DNA of 64,000 bases from positions 88,624 through 152,623 of the forward strand of contig JARFNK010000014.1 of NCBI GenBank assembly GCA_029167225.1, read 5' to 3'. How positions within the stretch are numbered: the first letter of the stretch is position 1; each line of letters opens with the position of its first letter. The translations under genes and the position numbers were made by a program. The stretch is from Sphingobium arseniciresistens. GTDB lineage: Bacteria; Pseudomonadota; Alphaproteobacteria; Sphingomonadales; Sphingomonadaceae. The notes below the pieces were generated by a model. That model saw only the letters and a list, made by a program, of their open reading frames with translations. It was not told the DNA's origin and searched no databases. This document shows positions 41,001 through 49,903 of the stretch, piece by piece.

Positions 41001-42258
41001 CTTCTCGCTCGCAGGGCAGGCCGACCAGACATTGACTGGCCCGATCGCGGCGGCAGCGGATTTCAGCGGAACGCTGGGCGATCCGCGGATCAACGGCCTC
41101 GTCCGCGCCAATGCGCTGACCTATGAAAATGAAAGCTTCGGCACGCGCGTCACCAACATGGCGCTGGATGGTCGCTTCACCAACGACCGGCTCGAAATCC
41201 GCCAGTTTACCGGGCGCGCGGGAGAAGGCACCGTGCAGGCGTCGGGTTCAGTCGGCCTTGCGGCGGCCAATGGATTCCCCATCGACATCAAGGTGCAACT
41301 GCGCAACGCGCGGCTGGCCCGTAGCGAGTCCCTGGGGACGACGGTGTCAGGCAATCTGGCGATCACCAACAGCCAGGCGGCCGGCGCGCTGATCGCCGGG
41401 GACCTCAACCTGCCAGAACTGCGCTACAAAGTCGTCTGGCAGGGCGGGGCGGAGGTCCGCGAACTGCGCGGGGTCAGGCGCAAGAGCGACGCGCAGCTCC
41501 AACCCGCCCGTGCTTCCGCCAGTGCCGCTGCGCCGCCCGGCATCTGGAAGCTCGATATCCGCGTGCGTGCGGATAACCGACTGTTCGTCAGCGGCATGGG
41601 GCTCGAGTCCGAATGGGCGGCCAATCTTCGCGTGAGCGGCACCACCAGCCAGCCGCGCGTGAATGGCCGGATAGACGTGGTTCGCGGCACCTACAGCTTC
41701 TCGGGTCGCCGGTTCGAGCTGGATGATGACGGCCAGATCACCTTCAACGGCGATGACATGTACAATCCCACGCTTTCGATCCGCGCGACGACGACGGTGG
41801 ACAGCGTCAGCGCGATCCTGAACGTCACCGGCACGGCGCAGCGGCCTGAAATCGCCTTCACCTCCACGCCCAGCCTGCCGCAGGATGAAGTCCTCTCCCG
41901 CATCCTCTTCGGATCGAGCGTTACCAACCTCTCCGCGACGCAGGCGATCCAGCTTGCGGCAGCGCTCAATGGCCTGCGCGGGGGTGGCGGCGGGCTCAAT
42001 CCGCTCGGCAAGCTGCAGGGTGCTTCAGGCATCGACCGGCTGCGCATATTGGGCGCGGACAACGCTACCGGCCGGGGGACGGCGCTTGCCGCCGGCCAGT
42101 ACCTTACGGACAATGTCTATGTGGAGGTCATCACCGACGCGAAGGGCTTTACCGCAACGCAGCTGGAAGTCGCGCTCAGCAAGGCGCTGAGCATCCTGAC
42201 GAAAACGGGAACGGCGACGGGAACGTCAGTAAACGCGCGCTATTCGAAGGACTATTAG
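38044..42258 (+). CDS. tamB: TamB, translocation and assembly module inner-membrane protein
   Basis: A 1404-residue envelope-spanning protein. A short cytoplasmic start and one transmembrane helix (about 33-55) are followed by an extended beta-taco region with repeats such as LNTQPGKQFLIRQIAGLKLE, and by the C-terminal DUF490/TamB domain (about 1040-1404) with INGRIDVVRGTYSF-like VNGRIDVVRGTYSFSGRRFE, PSLPQDEVLSRILFG and LTDNVYVEV. It partners TamA encoded immediately upstream. It may also help phospholipid transport to the outer membrane, as proposed for AsmA-like proteins. Confidence 0.92.
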   Translation: MADDQTQSVGDMPEQSPTRQRWGAARVTKWVGGIVAGFVLLVGGIVLGLNTQPGKQFLIRQIAGLKLESGMSIEIGRIDGSIYGDMTIHDLILRDPKGIFAVSPLVRVDWSPFRYINNHISVRTLSSPLVVLARSPQFNATPTDPNAPLLPDLDIDVERLKIDRFLLAKPVLGEKREIALSGTTHIADGRAQLSLDAAADSGDRLRAQLDAVPSANRLAMQGRLDAPAGGVVARMAGLTDAVQVTLDGKGSWQAWNGQLRATSRKGELASVALVARDGTFSAKGPVRPGLVMEGAVDRLTAPALIVDLTAALAQRRATLRASLRSDALAATANGVVDLGQSRFGGLKIDAQLLTPGAIMEKVRGRDVRASIVIDGPFAKPFIDYDITAARLAFDATGIEGLRASGRAVIDADRIRIPVSAQAKRVTGLNAAAGGLLQNLRVKGDFAYAGGKLISDNLKIDSDKVDATAIVLADLSNAIYRGALKGRVNDYCIDGVGIVNLTTDVKLEPGTRGGFGLSGRFGVRTARLDNASVRDFLGGNALVTGRIGMTPQGDFTLQGLKGAAPAFTILSGSGRYAVNGAVQFDGTAASRQYGPLALSVRGTMARPQAVLRAARPNVGVQLTNVVAKLNGEPTGYRLEATGGSEYGPFFANVLIRTASGPLTIDISKARFAGVDMAGTLRQSSAGPFAGQLAMSGSGINGVARLSASGKAQAVQVNATATNTRVPGDYGITIGRAIVNASILLAETPQVLADVQIGNASYGDYVLRQARAKVDYRGGRGTAQAVAEGSSGVPFNVALNAALRPNLYAVAMKGRAGRLDFRFAKPAIIRAERDGYRLEPVTIALPQGNVDLAGRFGDQTSLQARFKDFDLAVANIFVPGLGIGGKATGALDYAQRGGAMPDATTRLAISGFTRSSLSAVSEPVSMAVEGKLGASGADLRALIRRNGTAVGRVVATMQPLGGGAGWPDRLMTAPLGGGIRYNGPADVLFSLAGQADQTLTGPIAAAADFSGTLGDPRINGLVRANALTYENESFGTRVTNMALDGRFTNDRLEIRQFTGRAGEGTVQASGSVGLAAANGFPIDIKVQLRNARLARSESLGTTVSGNLAITNSQAAGALIAGDLNLPELRYKVVWQGGAEVRELRGVRRKSDAQLQPARASASAAAPPGIWKLDIRVRADNRLFVSGMGLESEWAANLRVSGTTSQPRVNGRIDVVRGTYSFSGRRFELDDDGQITFNGDDMYNPTLSIRATTTVDSVSAILNVTGTAQRPEIAFTSTPSLPQDEVLSRILFGSSVTNLSATQAIQLAAALNGLRGGGGGLNPLGKLQGASGIDRLRILGADNATGRGTALAAGQYLTDNVYVEVITDAKGFTATQLEVALSKALSILTKTGTATGTSVNARYSKDY

Positions 42259-42302
42259 GAACGCGGTCCGTTACGCGCCTGTCGCGCGCCTTTGGGCAGC
42301 GG

Positions 42303-43637
42303 TCAGGCATATTCCCTGACCGCGTGCCCTCCCGTTTTCGGACGCAGCGCGCTGCCGCCTCTTGCCGGTTTGCGATCGCTGCCGAGAACGAAGGCAGAGG
42401 AGTTTTCGAGAAGAGTGCTGACCTCATGATCCAGATTCTGCGTCGCTGTCGAGGTTTCCTCGACCATGGAGACGTTTTTCTGCGTAGCTTCATCCATCAT
42501 GTTGATGGATGTAGAAATCTGGGACACGGCGTTTGCCTGCATCGCATTGTCGTCGGCAATCGAGCCGATCAGCGAATGCACCTCGACGACGCCAGTGCTG
42601 ATATGGGAAAATGCCTCGTCCACCTTTTCGACGGACTTCACGGCGCCGATGATATCATCCTGAATGGCCGTCAGCTGCTTTCTTGCCCGGCCGCCTTCCT
42701 CTTCGGCGCGCATCGCGAGGCCGCTCACAAGGTCGGCGACGACCGCAAAGCCTTGCCCGGCGTCGCCGGCGCGGCCCGCCTCCACGGCGGCGTTCATCGC
42801 CAGAACGCGGGTCTGGAAAGCGATCTTGTCCAAGCCCTCGATCACCGAATCAATGCCGGCGGTGCTGTCTGCCACATTCTTCATCGACTGGACGGTGCGT
42901 TCGGTCAGGGATCGGCCATCGGCAACCACGACCATGACCTGATCCGCCCGCTGGACGGTCTTGCGGGCGGCCTCCGCCGTATTCGTCATTCGTTGGTCGA
43001 TCTGCGTGACCGCCGCTGACGTTTCCTCGATGGTGGCGGCAACATTCTCCGTCCGCCGGGCCAATTCGCTGGAGGCGTTGGCAATCTCGGATGAACTGGT
43101 CGACATGGCAGCAGCGCTGGACTTCACCTGTCCAATCAGCGTGTCGAGCTGTTCGACGGCATGGTTGTAATGTGTTTTCAGCTCGGCGAAGGCGGGCGGC
43201 ACGTCGATGTCGAGGCGCGATGCCAGGTTGCCGCTGGCCAGCTTGCGCAGATGTTCGCTCAGCACCGCCACAAGGGAGGCCTGTTCCTCCATCAGCGTGT
43301 GGGTAATGACCGCGTTGTCCCGGAAGGTGAACATCGCCCGCGTCATCCTGCCGACGCAGTCCTCATAGTGAGTGAAGGCGATCGGGCTAGTCAGATCACC
43401 GGCGGCCAGTGCCTCCATGCGCACCACCGTGGTCACATAGGGATCGGCAATTGCCTTTCGGAAGAACAGGCCCGCCGCTGCCGTCGCGGCCACGCATAGA
43501 AAATTGCCGGCGATCAGCCAGATCCCCTGTTCGAACAGGGATGAGATGGCGAGCATCATCGCAATGCAGAACATCGTGCCGAATGCAGTGAGGAGCTTGA
43601 GGCGTATGGGCGCCTTCGCCTTGAACCATTCCAACAT
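42303..43637 (-). CDS. Methyl-accepting chemotaxis protein
   Basis: A 444-residue chemoreceptor. Two close hydrophobic segments (about 18-35 and 38-55) are followed by a HAMP-like region and a long cytoplasmic coiled coil. There is essentially no periplasmic sensor domain, so it probably senses membrane state or an internal signal. The signalling tip reads KIAFQTRVLAMNAAVEAGRA then GQGFAVVADLVSGLA. This departs from the usual tip consensus at several positions (Arg for Asn after QT, Gly for Ala in EAGRAG). It converges on tamB. No che gene is next to it. Confidence 0.88.
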   Translation of the reverse strand: MLEWFKAKAPIRLKLLTAFGTMFCIAMMLAISSLFEQGIWLIAGNFLCVAATAAAGLFFRKAIADPYVTTVVRMEALAAGDLTSPIAFTHYEDCVGRMTRAMFTFRDNAVITHTLMEEQASLVAVLSEHLRKLASGNLASRLDIDVPPAFAELKTHYNHAVEQLDTLIGQVKSSAAAMSTSSSEIANASSELARRTENVAATIEETSAAVTQIDQRMTNTAEAARKTVQRADQVMVVVADGRSLTERTVQSMKNVADSTAGIDSVIEGLDKIAFQTRVLAMNAAVEAGRAGDAGQGFAVVADLVSGLAMRAEEEGGRARKQLTAIQDDIIGAVKSVEKVDEAFSHISTGVVEVHSLIGSIADDNAMQANAVSQISTSINMMDEATQKNVSMVEETSTATQNLDHEVSTLLENSSAFVLGSDRKPARGGSALRPKTGGHAVREYA

Positions 43638-43941
43638 CTTTGGAGTATCGCCTTTGCAATGATCGCCGACATATTACCGACACACATATTTATAGGCGGA
43701 TGGAGGCATGAACGGTCTCAATCCATAGATATTCCGAAGAGATAGCGCGATATCTGCCCATCGGATAACAGGTCCGATGCGTACAAGGTCGAAGGGGAGG
43801 GCAGCATGGTGCGCCGCGGAACAGGGTTCCATATTGTTCATGCGACCCGGTGCGTGCCATTGCATAACGGGATCAACATCGGACAGGGAGCCGAAGCGCT
43901 CCCCGCAATTCAGCGCGACATGAGTTTTTAGGAGTAGCCGA
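43638..43941. other. Divergent promoter region between chemoreceptor and LysR genes
   Basis: A 304-nt stretch with no gene. It contains a small hairpin GGGAGC-CGAAGC-GCTCCC at 43886-43903. TTTTTAGGAG shortly before 43942 provides the ribosome binding site for the LysR gene. Nothing else recognisable was seen. Confidence 0.5.
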
Positions 43942-44838
43942 ATGATAGATCCTCGAGCGCTCAGAACGTTCCTCGCGGTCTGTCAGGCCTCGTCCATCAC
44001 GGGCGGGGCACGGCTGCTCAATATCTCGCAGCCATCGGTCTCCAATGCCATTGCTCAGTTGGAACAGTCACTTGGCACAAGCCTGTTCGAGCGATCGCGC
44101 ACGGGCATCAGCCTGACCATGGAAGGGCAAGTGCTATTGCAACGGGCGGAAGCGATCGACCGGCAGCTGCGCGATGCCGAGCATGAAATCCGGCTTGCCA
44201 GGAGCGGTGTGACCGGTCCGCTAAGGGTGGGCGGGACACCTGGGGCGCTGGTCAGCCTGCTGCCGGATGCCGTGCGCCGGCTCGACGAGCAGGGCATTCG
44301 CTTCGCGCTGCATGTCGTCGAACGGTCCGAACGGGATTTGGCCCTAATGCTGCGTCAGGGTGAAATCGAGCTGGCCTTTGTAACGACAGGGATCGAGGAA
44401 CCACCCGAGGACCAGGACGTGATGACCTTCTCGCGCGATCCCTTCGCGCTCATCGTCGGACGGCGGAACGATCACCTTCCGGCGGACCTCTCGCTTCAGG
44501 ATGTCGCAACCATGCGATGGGTTCTGCCAGAGGCGGGCGGTGCCTTTCGCCGGCAGATCGACGCGCTGTTCATGGCGGCGGATGTTCCGATCCCACAGGA
44601 TTGCATCCGGTGCGATTCTCTCCTGACGACCAAGGCGATCGTGCGCAACAGCAACTGGATAACCGTGCTGCCCATGAAGGTCGCGGCGGCGGAGTTGTCC
44701 ATCGGCGTGTTACGTGCCATCGCGATCAAGGAAGCCGTCTTTCCGCGCAACATAGGCGTGCGAATGATGAAGGGCGCACGGCTTTCCAGACTGGGCCAGC
44801 AGCTGCTTGACCAACTTATCCATAGCTCCACCCTATGA
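43942..44838 (+). CDS. LysR-family transcriptional regulator
   Basis: A 298-residue regulator: N-terminal winged helix-turn-helix (ALRTFLAVCQASSITGGARL, then ISQPSVSNAIAQLEQSLGT) and a periplasmic-binding-protein-like effector domain (about 92-290). It lies directly upstream of, and in the same direction as, the aromatic/glycoside operon. The AGGAA-N13-TTCCT inverted repeat just after its stop codon is the likely binding site. The inducer is probably an aromatic pathway intermediate; this is inference from context. Confidence 0.9.
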   Translation: MIDPRALRTFLAVCQASSITGGARLLNISQPSVSNAIAQLEQSLGTSLFERSRTGISLTMEGQVLLQRAEAIDRQLRDAEHEIRLARSGVTGPLRVGGTPGALVSLLPDAVRRLDEQGIRFALHVVERSERDLALMLRQGEIELAFVTTGIEEPPEDQDVMTFSRDPFALIVGRRNDHLPADLSLQDVATMRWVLPEAGGAFRRQIDALFMAADVPIPQDCIRCDSLLTTKAIVRNSNWITVLPMKVAAAELSIGVLRAIAIKEAVFPRNIGVRMMKGARLSRLGQQLLDQLIHSSTL

Positions 44839-44841
44839 CAT

Positions 44842-44864
44842 AGGAAAAAATCATTATTATTCCT
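44842..44864. promoter_or_regulatory. Probable LysR operator before the catabolic operon
   Basis: AGGAA at 44842-44846 and TTCCT at 44860-44864 around an AT-rich 13-nt core, in the 81-nt gap between the LysR gene and the amidohydrolase gene. Its position and dyad are typical of LysR-type sites. Confidence 0.5.
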
Positions 44865-44919
44865 GAGGGAAAAAGGCGCACATAAGGAGGCCAGATAACG
44901 ATCTGCGGGAGAGAAGACG

Positions 44920-46161
44920 GTGCGACAGCTGATACGCAATGTTGCGATATTCGATGGCACCGGTGCAGCATCAGTTCCCGGCGCCGTGGTTGTCGAAGGT
45001 GATCGGATCGCTGCGGTTCTCCACGACGAATCCGAAATTGCCGCGCAGCATGTGGACGTCGAGATCGATGGCAAGGGCGGCACGCTGATGCCCGGCATGG
45101 TCGATGCGCATACCCATCTCACCTGGGGCTCTTCGGTCGAGAAGATCTATCACCAGTTCATCCTGCCGCCCGAAGAACTGAAGGTTGCGGCTTGGCGCAA
45201 TGCGCGGGTGCTGCTGGATCATGGTTTCACCAGCATTTATTCCGCCGGCGCGCTGGGCGACGGCATCGAGACCGAACTGGCGCGCGCAATCGAGGCGGGT
45301 GAAGCGCCGGGGCCGCGCCTGATCCCCTCGACCTTGGAACGCAGCCCCGAAGGCGAAGAGGGCGTGGAGACAGGCGACGTCTTCAACGGTCGCGGCCCGG
45401 AGGCGATGCGCGCGTTCATCGCTTATTGCGCGCAAGAAGGCGTCAAGTCGGTGAAGCTGGTGATTTCCGGCGAAGATGCGCTGAAGCCAGGCTCTGCGCA
45501 GGATATCCTCTACACCGACGCGGAAATGCAGGCGGCGGGCGAAGCCGCGAAGGACGCGGGCCTGTGGATCGCTACCCACGCCTATACGCCGCGCGCCATC
45601 AACCTTGCGCTCGAAGCGGGCGCCCGCATCCTTTATCACTGTTCCTTCGCCGACGAGGCCGCGATCGCGGCGATGGCCGCGAAGAAGGACGAGATTTTCT
45701 ACGCGCCGGGCGCTGGCGTCTCTGTCGCCGCCCTGGAGGCAACACCCCCGCCGCATATCGACATGAGCGCGATGAAGGCAAGCGCGGCACAGCGCATGGA
45801 ACTGGAAGCGAAGCTCGTGCCGGAACTCAAGAAGCGCGGCGTGCGGATCCTGATCGGCGGCGACTATGGTTTTCCCTTCAACCCCAACGGCCGCAATGCC
45901 CGCGACCTTGAGCATTTCGTCACCTATTTCGGTTTCACCCCGGCCGAAGCGCTGAGCGCTGCTACCATGCTGGGCGGCCAGCTCATGGGGCAGGGCGACG
46001 AGCTTGGGCTGGTGAGACAGGGCTATCTCGCCGATTTGCTGCTGGTGGATGGTGATCCGACGCAGGACGTGTCGATCATGCAGGATGCCGCGCGGATCAG
46101 GATGATCATGAAGGGCGGGCAATTGCACAAGGCGCCCTTCACCCAGCCCGTGACGGCCTGA
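44920..46161 (+). CDS. Amidohydrolase-family metal-dependent hydrolase
   Basis: A 413-residue TIM-barrel enzyme of the amidohydrolase superfamily (imidazolonepropionase/dipeptidase-like branch). Metal ligands visible are HTH in DAHTHLTW, a probable carbamylated Lys in VKSVKLVISG, His in ATHAYTPRA and ILYHCSF, and Asp in GGDYGF. The start is a GTG with GGGAGAGAAGACG upstream. First gene of the operon after the LysR regulator. In this setting it might hydrolyse an amide, lactone or ring-cleavage product; the substrate is not known. Confidence 0.85.
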   Translation: MRQLIRNVAIFDGTGAASVPGAVVVEGDRIAAVLHDESEIAAQHVDVEIDGKGGTLMPGMVDAHTHLTWGSSVEKIYHQFILPPEELKVAAWRNARVLLDHGFTSIYSAGALGDGIETELARAIEAGEAPGPRLIPSTLERSPEGEEGVETGDVFNGRGPEAMRAFIAYCAQEGVKSVKLVISGEDALKPGSAQDILYTDAEMQAAGEAAKDAGLWIATHAYTPRAINLALEAGARILYHCSFADEAAIAAMAAKKDEIFYAPGAGVSVAALEATPPPHIDMSAMKASAAQRMELEAKLVPELKKRGVRILIGGDYGFPFNPNGRNARDLEHFVTYFGFTPAEALSAATMLGGQLMGQGDELGLVRQGYLADLLLVDGDPTQDVSIMQDAARIRMIMKGGQLHKAPFTQPVTA

Positions 46162-46176
46162 ACGGAAGAGACGTTC

Positions 46177-47697
46177 ATGTTTGATGTAGCGATCATCGGC
46201 TGCGGGCCGGTAGGGGCCTTTGCGGCCAATCTTCTGGGCAAAAGCGGCCTCTCGGTTCTCGTGGTCGAGAAGGAAGCACGCCCCTATCCGCTGCCGCGCG
46301 CGGTGCATCTCGATCATGAGATGATGCGCCTGTTCCAAAGTGCCGGCGTGATCGATCGCGTGGCGGGCGACATGCGCGATACCGAAGGGCATCTGCATGT
46401 CGGCGCCGATCATGGCGTGATCCGCTATATGGGCACGGTCGGTCGGCCCCGGCCGTTCAGCTGGTCCAACGATTATTTCTTCTACCAGCCCGAACTGGAA
46501 GACCATCTGCGGGACGCGCTGGCGGCTTATCCCAATGTGACGCTTCGCCTGGGGACTGCCTTTTCCGGACTGGAACAGGACGAGGATGGGGTGATGCTGT
46601 ACCTCTCCACGGACGCCGGCGTCGAGCAGGTCCGCGCCCGCTATGTCATCGCCTGCGATGGCGCGCGCAGCGCGGTGCGCAAGGCGCTCGACATCAGCCT
46701 TGACGATCTGAATTTCGACGAGCCCTGGCTGGTGGTCGATGCCGAGGTCGATGGCCCAGTGCGCTTCCCGGATCTGTGGGGCGTGCCCGAGGCAGCGAAC
46801 CTCCAGACGCTGTCGGTGATGATGTGCGATCCCGGCCGTCCGGCGACGATCGTGCCGGGGCGCGGCAATCATCGTCGCTGGGAATTCATGTTGCTGCCGG
46901 GAGAAGACGACCAGGCGATGATGCGGCCGGAAGCCGTCGCGGCTCTTGTCGCGCCCTATCTCGAAGGCGTGCCACACAAGATCGTCCGCGCCGCGACCTA
47001 TCATTTCCATGGGTTGATCGCCGAGCGCTGGCGGCGGGGCGGGGTGTTCCTCGCCGGCGATGCCGCACACCAGACCCCGCCCTTTTTCGGGCAGGGCATG
47101 TGCCACGGCCTGCGCGATGTCGCCAATCTTGCTTGGAAACTCGCGCTGGTGCTGGCCGGCAAGGCGCCTGATGCGCTGCTCGACAGCTATCAGCCCGAAC
47201 GCGATCCGCATGTGCGCTCGGTCATATCAGCCGCCGTGGGTGCGGGGCGCTATATCTGCCTGCTCGACCCAGAAGCCGCCGCCGCCCGCGACGTGCGGAT
47301 GCGTGAGGAAGCAAAGGTGGTACAGCAGGGAACGGCCGCCGATCTCATCCCGCCAATCTCCACGGGCATCGTTGCAACGGGTACGCCGGGCGCAGGCGAG
47401 CGCTTCATCCAGCCGCGTGTCGGCGGTAGGCTGCTGGACGATGTGACAGGCGGCGGCTGGCGCCTGTTTACGCGCGGCCCCGCCATACAGGCGCGCGACG
47501 TCACCGTCATCGACCTTGACACGCTGGACGACGATGGCGCGATCCTCGGCTGGCTTGAGGCGCGGTACGCCGACGCGGTGCTGCTACGGCCCGACCATTA
47601 TGTTTTCGGCACCAGTGCTGGCAGCGGAGACGATCTTGTCGCCCTCCGCGATGCGCTGATCGCTGGCGTCAATATCCCCCAGGAGCTTACCGCATGA
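46177..47697 (+). CDS. FAD-dependent aromatic hydroxylase (MhpA-like)
   Basis: A 506-residue class A flavoprotein monooxygenase. The N-terminal dinucleotide motif is IIGCGPVGAFAANLLG, the DG-type motif CDGARSAVRKAL is at about 160-171, and the second FAD motif is FLAGDAAHQTPPFFGQGMCHG at about 290-310. The closest style is 3-(3-hydroxyphenyl)propionate hydroxylase, which inserts a second hydroxyl ortho to the first to give a catechol. A thioredoxin-like C-terminal domain completes the fold. It sits ahead of a dioxygenase and an FAH hydrolase, so a hydroxylation, ring cleavage, hydrolysis route is likely. Confidence 0.88.
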   Translation: MFDVAIIGCGPVGAFAANLLGKSGLSVLVVEKEARPYPLPRAVHLDHEMMRLFQSAGVIDRVAGDMRDTEGHLHVGADHGVIRYMGTVGRPRPFSWSNDYFFYQPELEDHLRDALAAYPNVTLRLGTAFSGLEQDEDGVMLYLSTDAGVEQVRARYVIACDGARSAVRKALDISLDDLNFDEPWLVVDAEVDGPVRFPDLWGVPEAANLQTLSVMMCDPGRPATIVPGRGNHRRWEFMLLPGEDDQAMMRPEAVAALVAPYLEGVPHKIVRAATYHFHGLIAERWRRGGVFLAGDAAHQTPPFFGQGMCHGLRDVANLAWKLALVLAGKAPDALLDSYQPERDPHVRSVISAAVGAGRYICLLDPEAAAARDVRMREEAKVVQQGTAADLIPPISTGIVATGTPGAGERFIQPRVGGRLLDDVTGGGWRLFTRGPAIQARDVTVIDLDTLDDDGAILGWLEARYADAVLLRPDHYVFGTSAGSGDDLVALRDALIAGVNIPQELTA

Positions 47698-48125
47698 CCC
47701 TGTCGCTCGCACAGGCTCGCAGCATCCTTGACGCTGCCCTCGCCAAGGCCCGCGCCAATGGTGCTCAGCCCCTGGCCGTCGTCGTGCTGGATGCGGGCGC
47801 CCATCCGGTCGCTTTCGCACGCGAGGATGGCGCCAGCCTGTTCCGCTTCGACATCGCAAAGGCGAAAGCAACCGGTGCGCTCGGCATGGGAGCCGACACA
47901 CGGGTCATCGCGGCGCGCGCGGCGAACAATCCTGCCTTCTTTCAAAGCGTGGTGGCCGTCACTGGCGGCCAGCTCGCCTTGTCGGCCGGCGGTGTCCTGA
48001 TCCGTGAAGAGAACGGCACGGTGATGGGCGCCGTCGGTATCAGTGGCGATACCGGCGAATGCGACGAAGCCTGCGCGGTAGCGGGCATTTTCGCCGCCGG
48101 CCTTTTCCATGGAGTGCAATCATGA
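47694..48125 (+). CDS. GlcG/HbpS-family protein
   Basis: A 143-residue protein of the GlcG/HbpS (heme-degrading domain) family, with LAVVVLDAGAHPVAFAREDG near the N-terminus and GGVLIREENGTVMGAVGISG in the C-terminal half. Members bind small ligands or heme, and some are encoded in catabolic operons without a known role. It overlaps the hydroxylase gene and the dioxygenase gene by 4 nt each (ATGA), so it is fully embedded in the operon. There is no signal peptide. Confidence 0.85.
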   Translation: MTLSLAQARSILDAALAKARANGAQPLAVVVLDAGAHPVAFAREDGASLFRFDIAKAKATGALGMGADTRVIAARAANNPAFFQSVVAVTGGQLALSAGGVLIREENGTVMGAVGISGDTGECDEACAVAGIFAAGLFHGVQS

Positions 48126-49030
48126 GACTTCGCAGCATTGAACTGACGCTGCCGGGCGCGGCGGAGGCTGCCGCTTTCCTGACCGACATCTGGGGCATGG
48201 CCCCGGCGGACGTGGCGGGCAGCACCCATTATCTGCGTGGATCAGGCAGCTTTCCCTATCTCGTCGCACTGGAAGACGGCACCGAGAGTTATGTGCGCTC
48301 GACCACCTTCGTCTGCTCGGCCGAGCGGCTCGAACAACTGGAACGCAGCGTGACGAAGGCGGGCCTTGTTGCCAGCCCGGTGGTCTCCAGCGATCCGGGT
48401 GGCGGCCATGGCATCATTGTCGAACTGGCGGAAGGCGAGCTGCTGCGTTTCCTCGTCGATGCGCAGGAAGTCGCGCCGATCCAAGGCAAGGACCTGCCGG
48501 TCAAGCTCACCCATGTCGTGTTCAACAGTGGGGACGCCGAGGCAACCGGCCATCTGGTCGAGGATGCACTGGGTTTCCGCGTGTCGGACCGGACCAAGGG
48601 CATGGTGTTCGTGCGCTGCAATAACTCGCACCATTCCACCGCCTTTGCCCGCGCTGGCTTTCCCTCGCTCAACCATATCGCCTTCGAGATGGAAGATATC
48701 GACGCCGTCATGCGCGGCATCGGCCGCCTGCGCGATCAGGATATGGCGCCGGCCTGGGGGCCCGGTCGTCATGGCCCCGGCGCCAATGTCTTCGCCTATT
48801 TCATCGCGCCCTTCGGCCCCGTCATCGAATTTTCGACGGCGGTAAATAAGGTGCCGGAGGATTATCAGGCGGGCGCGCCCGAGGACTGGACCTGGCCCGC
48901 CAAGCGGATCGATCAGTGGGGCATGTCCGACAAGGATTTCGACGGGCTGCGCGCCGCCGAGGAAAAATTCCGCCATCGCCGCGACTGGCAGCCCCGGTCG
49001 CTGGACGCCTTCAACGAGGAAGAAGCCTAA
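48122..49030 (+). CDS. VOC-superfamily protein, probable extradiol ring-cleavage dioxygenase
   Basis: A 302-residue two-module vicinal-oxygen-chelate protein. The first module (about 1-120) lacks clear metal ligands. The second has LPVKLTHVVFNSGD (first His), FPSLNHIAFEMEDI (second His) and VIEFSTAV (Glu), the 2-His-1-Glu set of type I extradiol dioxygenases. It probably cleaves the catechol formed by the hydroxylase upstream. I start at ATG 48122, overlapping the previous gene by 4 nt. A non-dioxygenase glyoxalase-like role remains possible. Confidence 0.8.
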   Translation: MRLRSIELTLPGAAEAAAFLTDIWGMAPADVAGSTHYLRGSGSFPYLVALEDGTESYVRSTTFVCSAERLEQLERSVTKAGLVASPVVSSDPGGGHGIIVELAEGELLRFLVDAQEVAPIQGKDLPVKLTHVVFNSGDAEATGHLVEDALGFRVSDRTKGMVFVRCNNSHHSTAFARAGFPSLNHIAFEMEDIDAVMRGIGRLRDQDMAPAWGPGRHGPGANVFAYFIAPFGPVIEFSTAVNKVPEDYQAGAPEDWTWPAKRIDQWGMSDKDFDGLRAAEEKFRHRRDWQPRSLDAFNEEEA

Positions 49031-49863
49031 TGCGTTACGTCAGCTTTCGCCGCCCGGACGGCACCCCCAGCTTCGGTCGTCTCGACGGCGATGCGATCAT
49101 CGAACTGGCTGCTGCGGGCGGTCCGCAGAGCCTGAAGGCAGCGCTGACCGATGGTAGCCTGTCCGGCCTTGCCGATGGCGCGCGTTTCGCCAGTGCCGAT
49201 GTCGTCCTGCTGCCGGTCATTCCCGATCCCGCCAAGATCCTCTGCGTCGGCCTCAACTATGCCGATCATGTCAAGGAAACCGGGCGCGAACAAAAGGAAT
49301 TCCCGGCGATCTTCGTGCGCTATGCCGACAGCCTGGTGGCCGATGGCCAGCCGATGGTGAAGCCTACAGTGACCCAGCGCTTCGATTATGAAGGGGAGCT
49401 GGCGGTCATCATCGGGAAGCCCTGCCACAAGATCTCGCGCGCCGATGCGATGGGCTATGTCGCGGGGTACAGCGCCTTTAACGATGGCTCCGCCCGCGAC
49501 TGGCAGCGCCACAATATCCAGTTCACGCCCGGCAAGACCTTCCCCGGCACAGGCGGCTTCGGCCCGGCGCTGGTGACACCGGACGAGATCGCGGACCTGA
49601 ACACGCAGAAGGTCGTCACCCGCCTCAATGGCGAGGTCGTCCAGGATCAGCCGATCGCGGACATGATCTGGGATATCGCCTTCGTCATCGAATATATCTC
49701 CGCCTTCACCCCGCTCGCGCCGGGCGACGTGATCGCCACCGGCACGCCGGGCGGCGTCGGCGATAAGCGCACGCCGCCGCTCTACATGAAGGCCGGGGAC
49801 AAGGTCGAGGTTGAGATCGGCACCATCGGCACGCTCACCAACCGAATCATCGACGAACAATAA
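49030..49863 (+). CDS. Fumarylacetoacetate hydrolase family protein
   Basis: A 277-residue FAH-fold enzyme. Conserved pieces are ILCVGLNYADHVKETGRE (family N-terminal motif), RFDYEGELAVIIGKP with the metal-binding Glu pair, GYSAFNDGSARDWQ and GDVIATGTPGGVGDKR. The family cleaves C-C bonds, decarboxylates or hydrates products of aromatic ring cleavage. The start overlaps the dioxygenase stop (TAATG). Together with the two upstream enzymes it completes a short aromatic degradation route. Confidence 0.9.
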   Translation: MRYVSFRRPDGTPSFGRLDGDAIIELAAAGGPQSLKAALTDGSLSGLADGARFASADVVLLPVIPDPAKILCVGLNYADHVKETGREQKEFPAIFVRYADSLVADGQPMVKPTVTQRFDYEGELAVIIGKPCHKISRADAMGYVAGYSAFNDGSARDWQRHNIQFTPGKTFPGTGGFGPALVTPDEIADLNTQKVVTRLNGEVVQDQPIADMIWDIAFVIEYISAFTPLAPGDVIATGTPGGVGDKRTPPLYMKAGDKVEVEIGTIGTLTNRIIDEQ

Positions 49864-49903
49864 TCAAGCAGACGACCCAATCATAAGAAGGGGAGGATCA
49901 GAT

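Noticed and set aside
44971-47211. Leftward frame of about 750 residues opposite the amidohydrolase and hydroxylase genes
   Set aside because: Both plus-strand genes have clear catalytic motifs and operon overlaps; the antisense frame has none.
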